This document shows, one piece after another, positions 63,485 through 64,000 of a DNA stretch of 64,000 bases. Position numbers and translations under genes: made by a program. The notes beneath the pieces are model-generated. The model ran no database searches. It saw only the letters and a program-made list of their open reading frames with translations, and was not told the DNA's origin. How positions within the stretch are numbered: position 1 is the stretch's first letter; each line of letters opens with the position of its first letter. The stretch is taken from NCBI GenBank assembly GCA_937949945.1, contig CALFEQ010000127.1:19199-83198 (forward strand), in the 5' to 3' direction. Source of the DNA: an uncultured Myxococcales bacterium. Lineage in GTDB: Bacteria > Myxococcota_A > Polyangia > Polyangiales > Polyangiaceae.

Positions 63485-63973
63485 ATGATTACCCTCGACC
63501 GAGTTTCACTGACCGCTGTCGGCGTCGGCGCCCTGTTCGTGTTCACCGGATGCGCCGCCCCTGCCGAGGACGAAGCCACGGGCCAGGTCCAGGCCGCGAT
63601 GCCCGCCGCCTTCCCGGACGAGGCGTTCCCGGACGAGACGTTCCCGGACGAGGCGTTCCCGGACGAGACGGAGCTCGCCGCTCAGACCCTGCCGCTCGCG
63701 GCCTTCCCCGACGTGGAGGGCGAGGACGTCGAGCACGACGGCGAGGAGAACGTCGACTCGACCTCTCAGGGCGTCTTCATCGGCGGCTTCGGCGGCTTCT
63801 ACCCGGGCTTCTACGGCGCCCGCGTCGGCTTCGGCGGCTTCTACCCGGGCTTCTACGGTGCCCGCTTCGGCGGCTTCTATCCGGGGCTCGGCCTGGGCTA
63901 CGGCTGGGGATACCCGGGCTTCGGGTGGGGCCTCGGCCGCGCGTGGGGGTTCCGCACGGGCTTCATCTGGTAG
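63485..63973 (+). CDS. Gly/Tyr/Phe-rich repeat lipoprotein
   Basis: The 162-residue product has lipobox FTGC (Cys23) and a strong AAGGAGG nine bases upstream. After the lipobox, four tandem five-residue units FPDEA/FPDET occur, coded by a 15-bp repeat, followed by an acidic linker (VEGEDVEHDGEENVD). The C-terminal 65 residues are built from GGFGGFYPGFYGAR-type repeats rich in Gly, Tyr, Phe and Trp, ending GWGYPGFGWGLGRAWGFRTG. Such sequences tend to form surface fibres or adhesive, phase-separating layers. I do not recognise a family; the function is open. Confidence 0.85.
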   Translation: MITLDRVSLTAVGVGALFVFTGCAAPAEDEATGQVQAAMPAAFPDEAFPDETFPDEAFPDETELAAQTLPLAAFPDVEGEDVEHDGEENVDSTSQGVFIGGFGGFYPGFYGARVGFGGFYPGFYGARFGGFYPGLGLGYGWGYPGFGWGLGRAWGFRTGFIW

Positions 63974-64000
63974 CGGCTCGCTCGTCGAGGACGTCCTCGC

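Overview
The window looks like chromosomal DNA from a high-GC member of the Myxococcota, most likely the Polyangiales side of the phylum. The reasons are the GC-rich codon use, the many secreted lipoproteins with low-complexity linkers after the lipobox cysteine, eukaryote-like Ser/Thr kinases, a MYXO-CTERM-type C-terminus, Cys-rich repeat lipoproteins and an RCC1 propeller lipoprotein. No rRNA, tRNA, CRISPR array, integrase or insertion sequence was seen. The taxonomic assignment is inference from gene content, not from a marker search.

Layout. 34-9387 (minus strand): a 5'-nucleotidase and a coupled lipoprotein, an alpha/beta hydrolase, a large unknown lipoprotein and a PA14-GH43 glycosidase. 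9638-19856 (minus strand): a housekeeping cluster lptA-lptB-wHTH regulator-rpoN-hpf-ptsN-hprK-rapZ-HPr-ptsI. It is a complete regulatory phosphotransferase branch (EI, HPr, EIIA, HPr kinase, RapZ) with no sugar permease, and most junctions are stop/start overlaps. 19896-30969: a Cys-rich repeat lipoprotein, a TPR-dynamin-like GTPase, an RqcH/NFACT-like protein, a membrane Ser/Thr kinase, an M48-like lipoprotein and an orphan LarE. 30999-38950 (plus strand): an unknown lipoprotein, then the imuA-imuB-dnaE2 mutasome with a perfect TACTG-N10-CAGTA LexA-type box over the imuA start. 39257-42923 (minus strand): a soluble Ser/Thr kinase, a seven-bladed RCC1 lipoprotein and two paralogous Cys-rich lipoproteins, one of them frameshifted. 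43049-53570: biotin carboxylase, a GYF-domain protein, a 2-hydroxyacid dehydrogenase, an M16 peptidase pair, a glyoxalase-fold protein, a SMI1/KNR4-propeller protein, LepA and a ribbon-helix-helix protein. 53928-63973: two coupled Ca-binding-repeat lipoproteins, a PHP-domain MYXO-CTERM protein, an RluB-type pseudouridine synthase, a TPM-domain protein, a large esterase-like protein with a plastocyanin-like cupredoxin, and a Gly/Tyr/Phe-rich lipoprotein.

The most unusual signal is not a gene. At eight loci there are short tandem arrays of 7-bp units, GGCTCCA/GGCTCCG and GTCCTCA/GTCCTCG, which sit against gene ends and read outward from the gene. Most begin a few bases after a stop codon. Between convergent genes they occur in opposite orientation and could pair into long hairpins. 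In one gene the array encodes the C-terminal residues, and in another a decayed array appears to encode part of the N-terminus. At three of these loci a perfect or near-perfect hairpin with a three-base loop lies next to the arrays.
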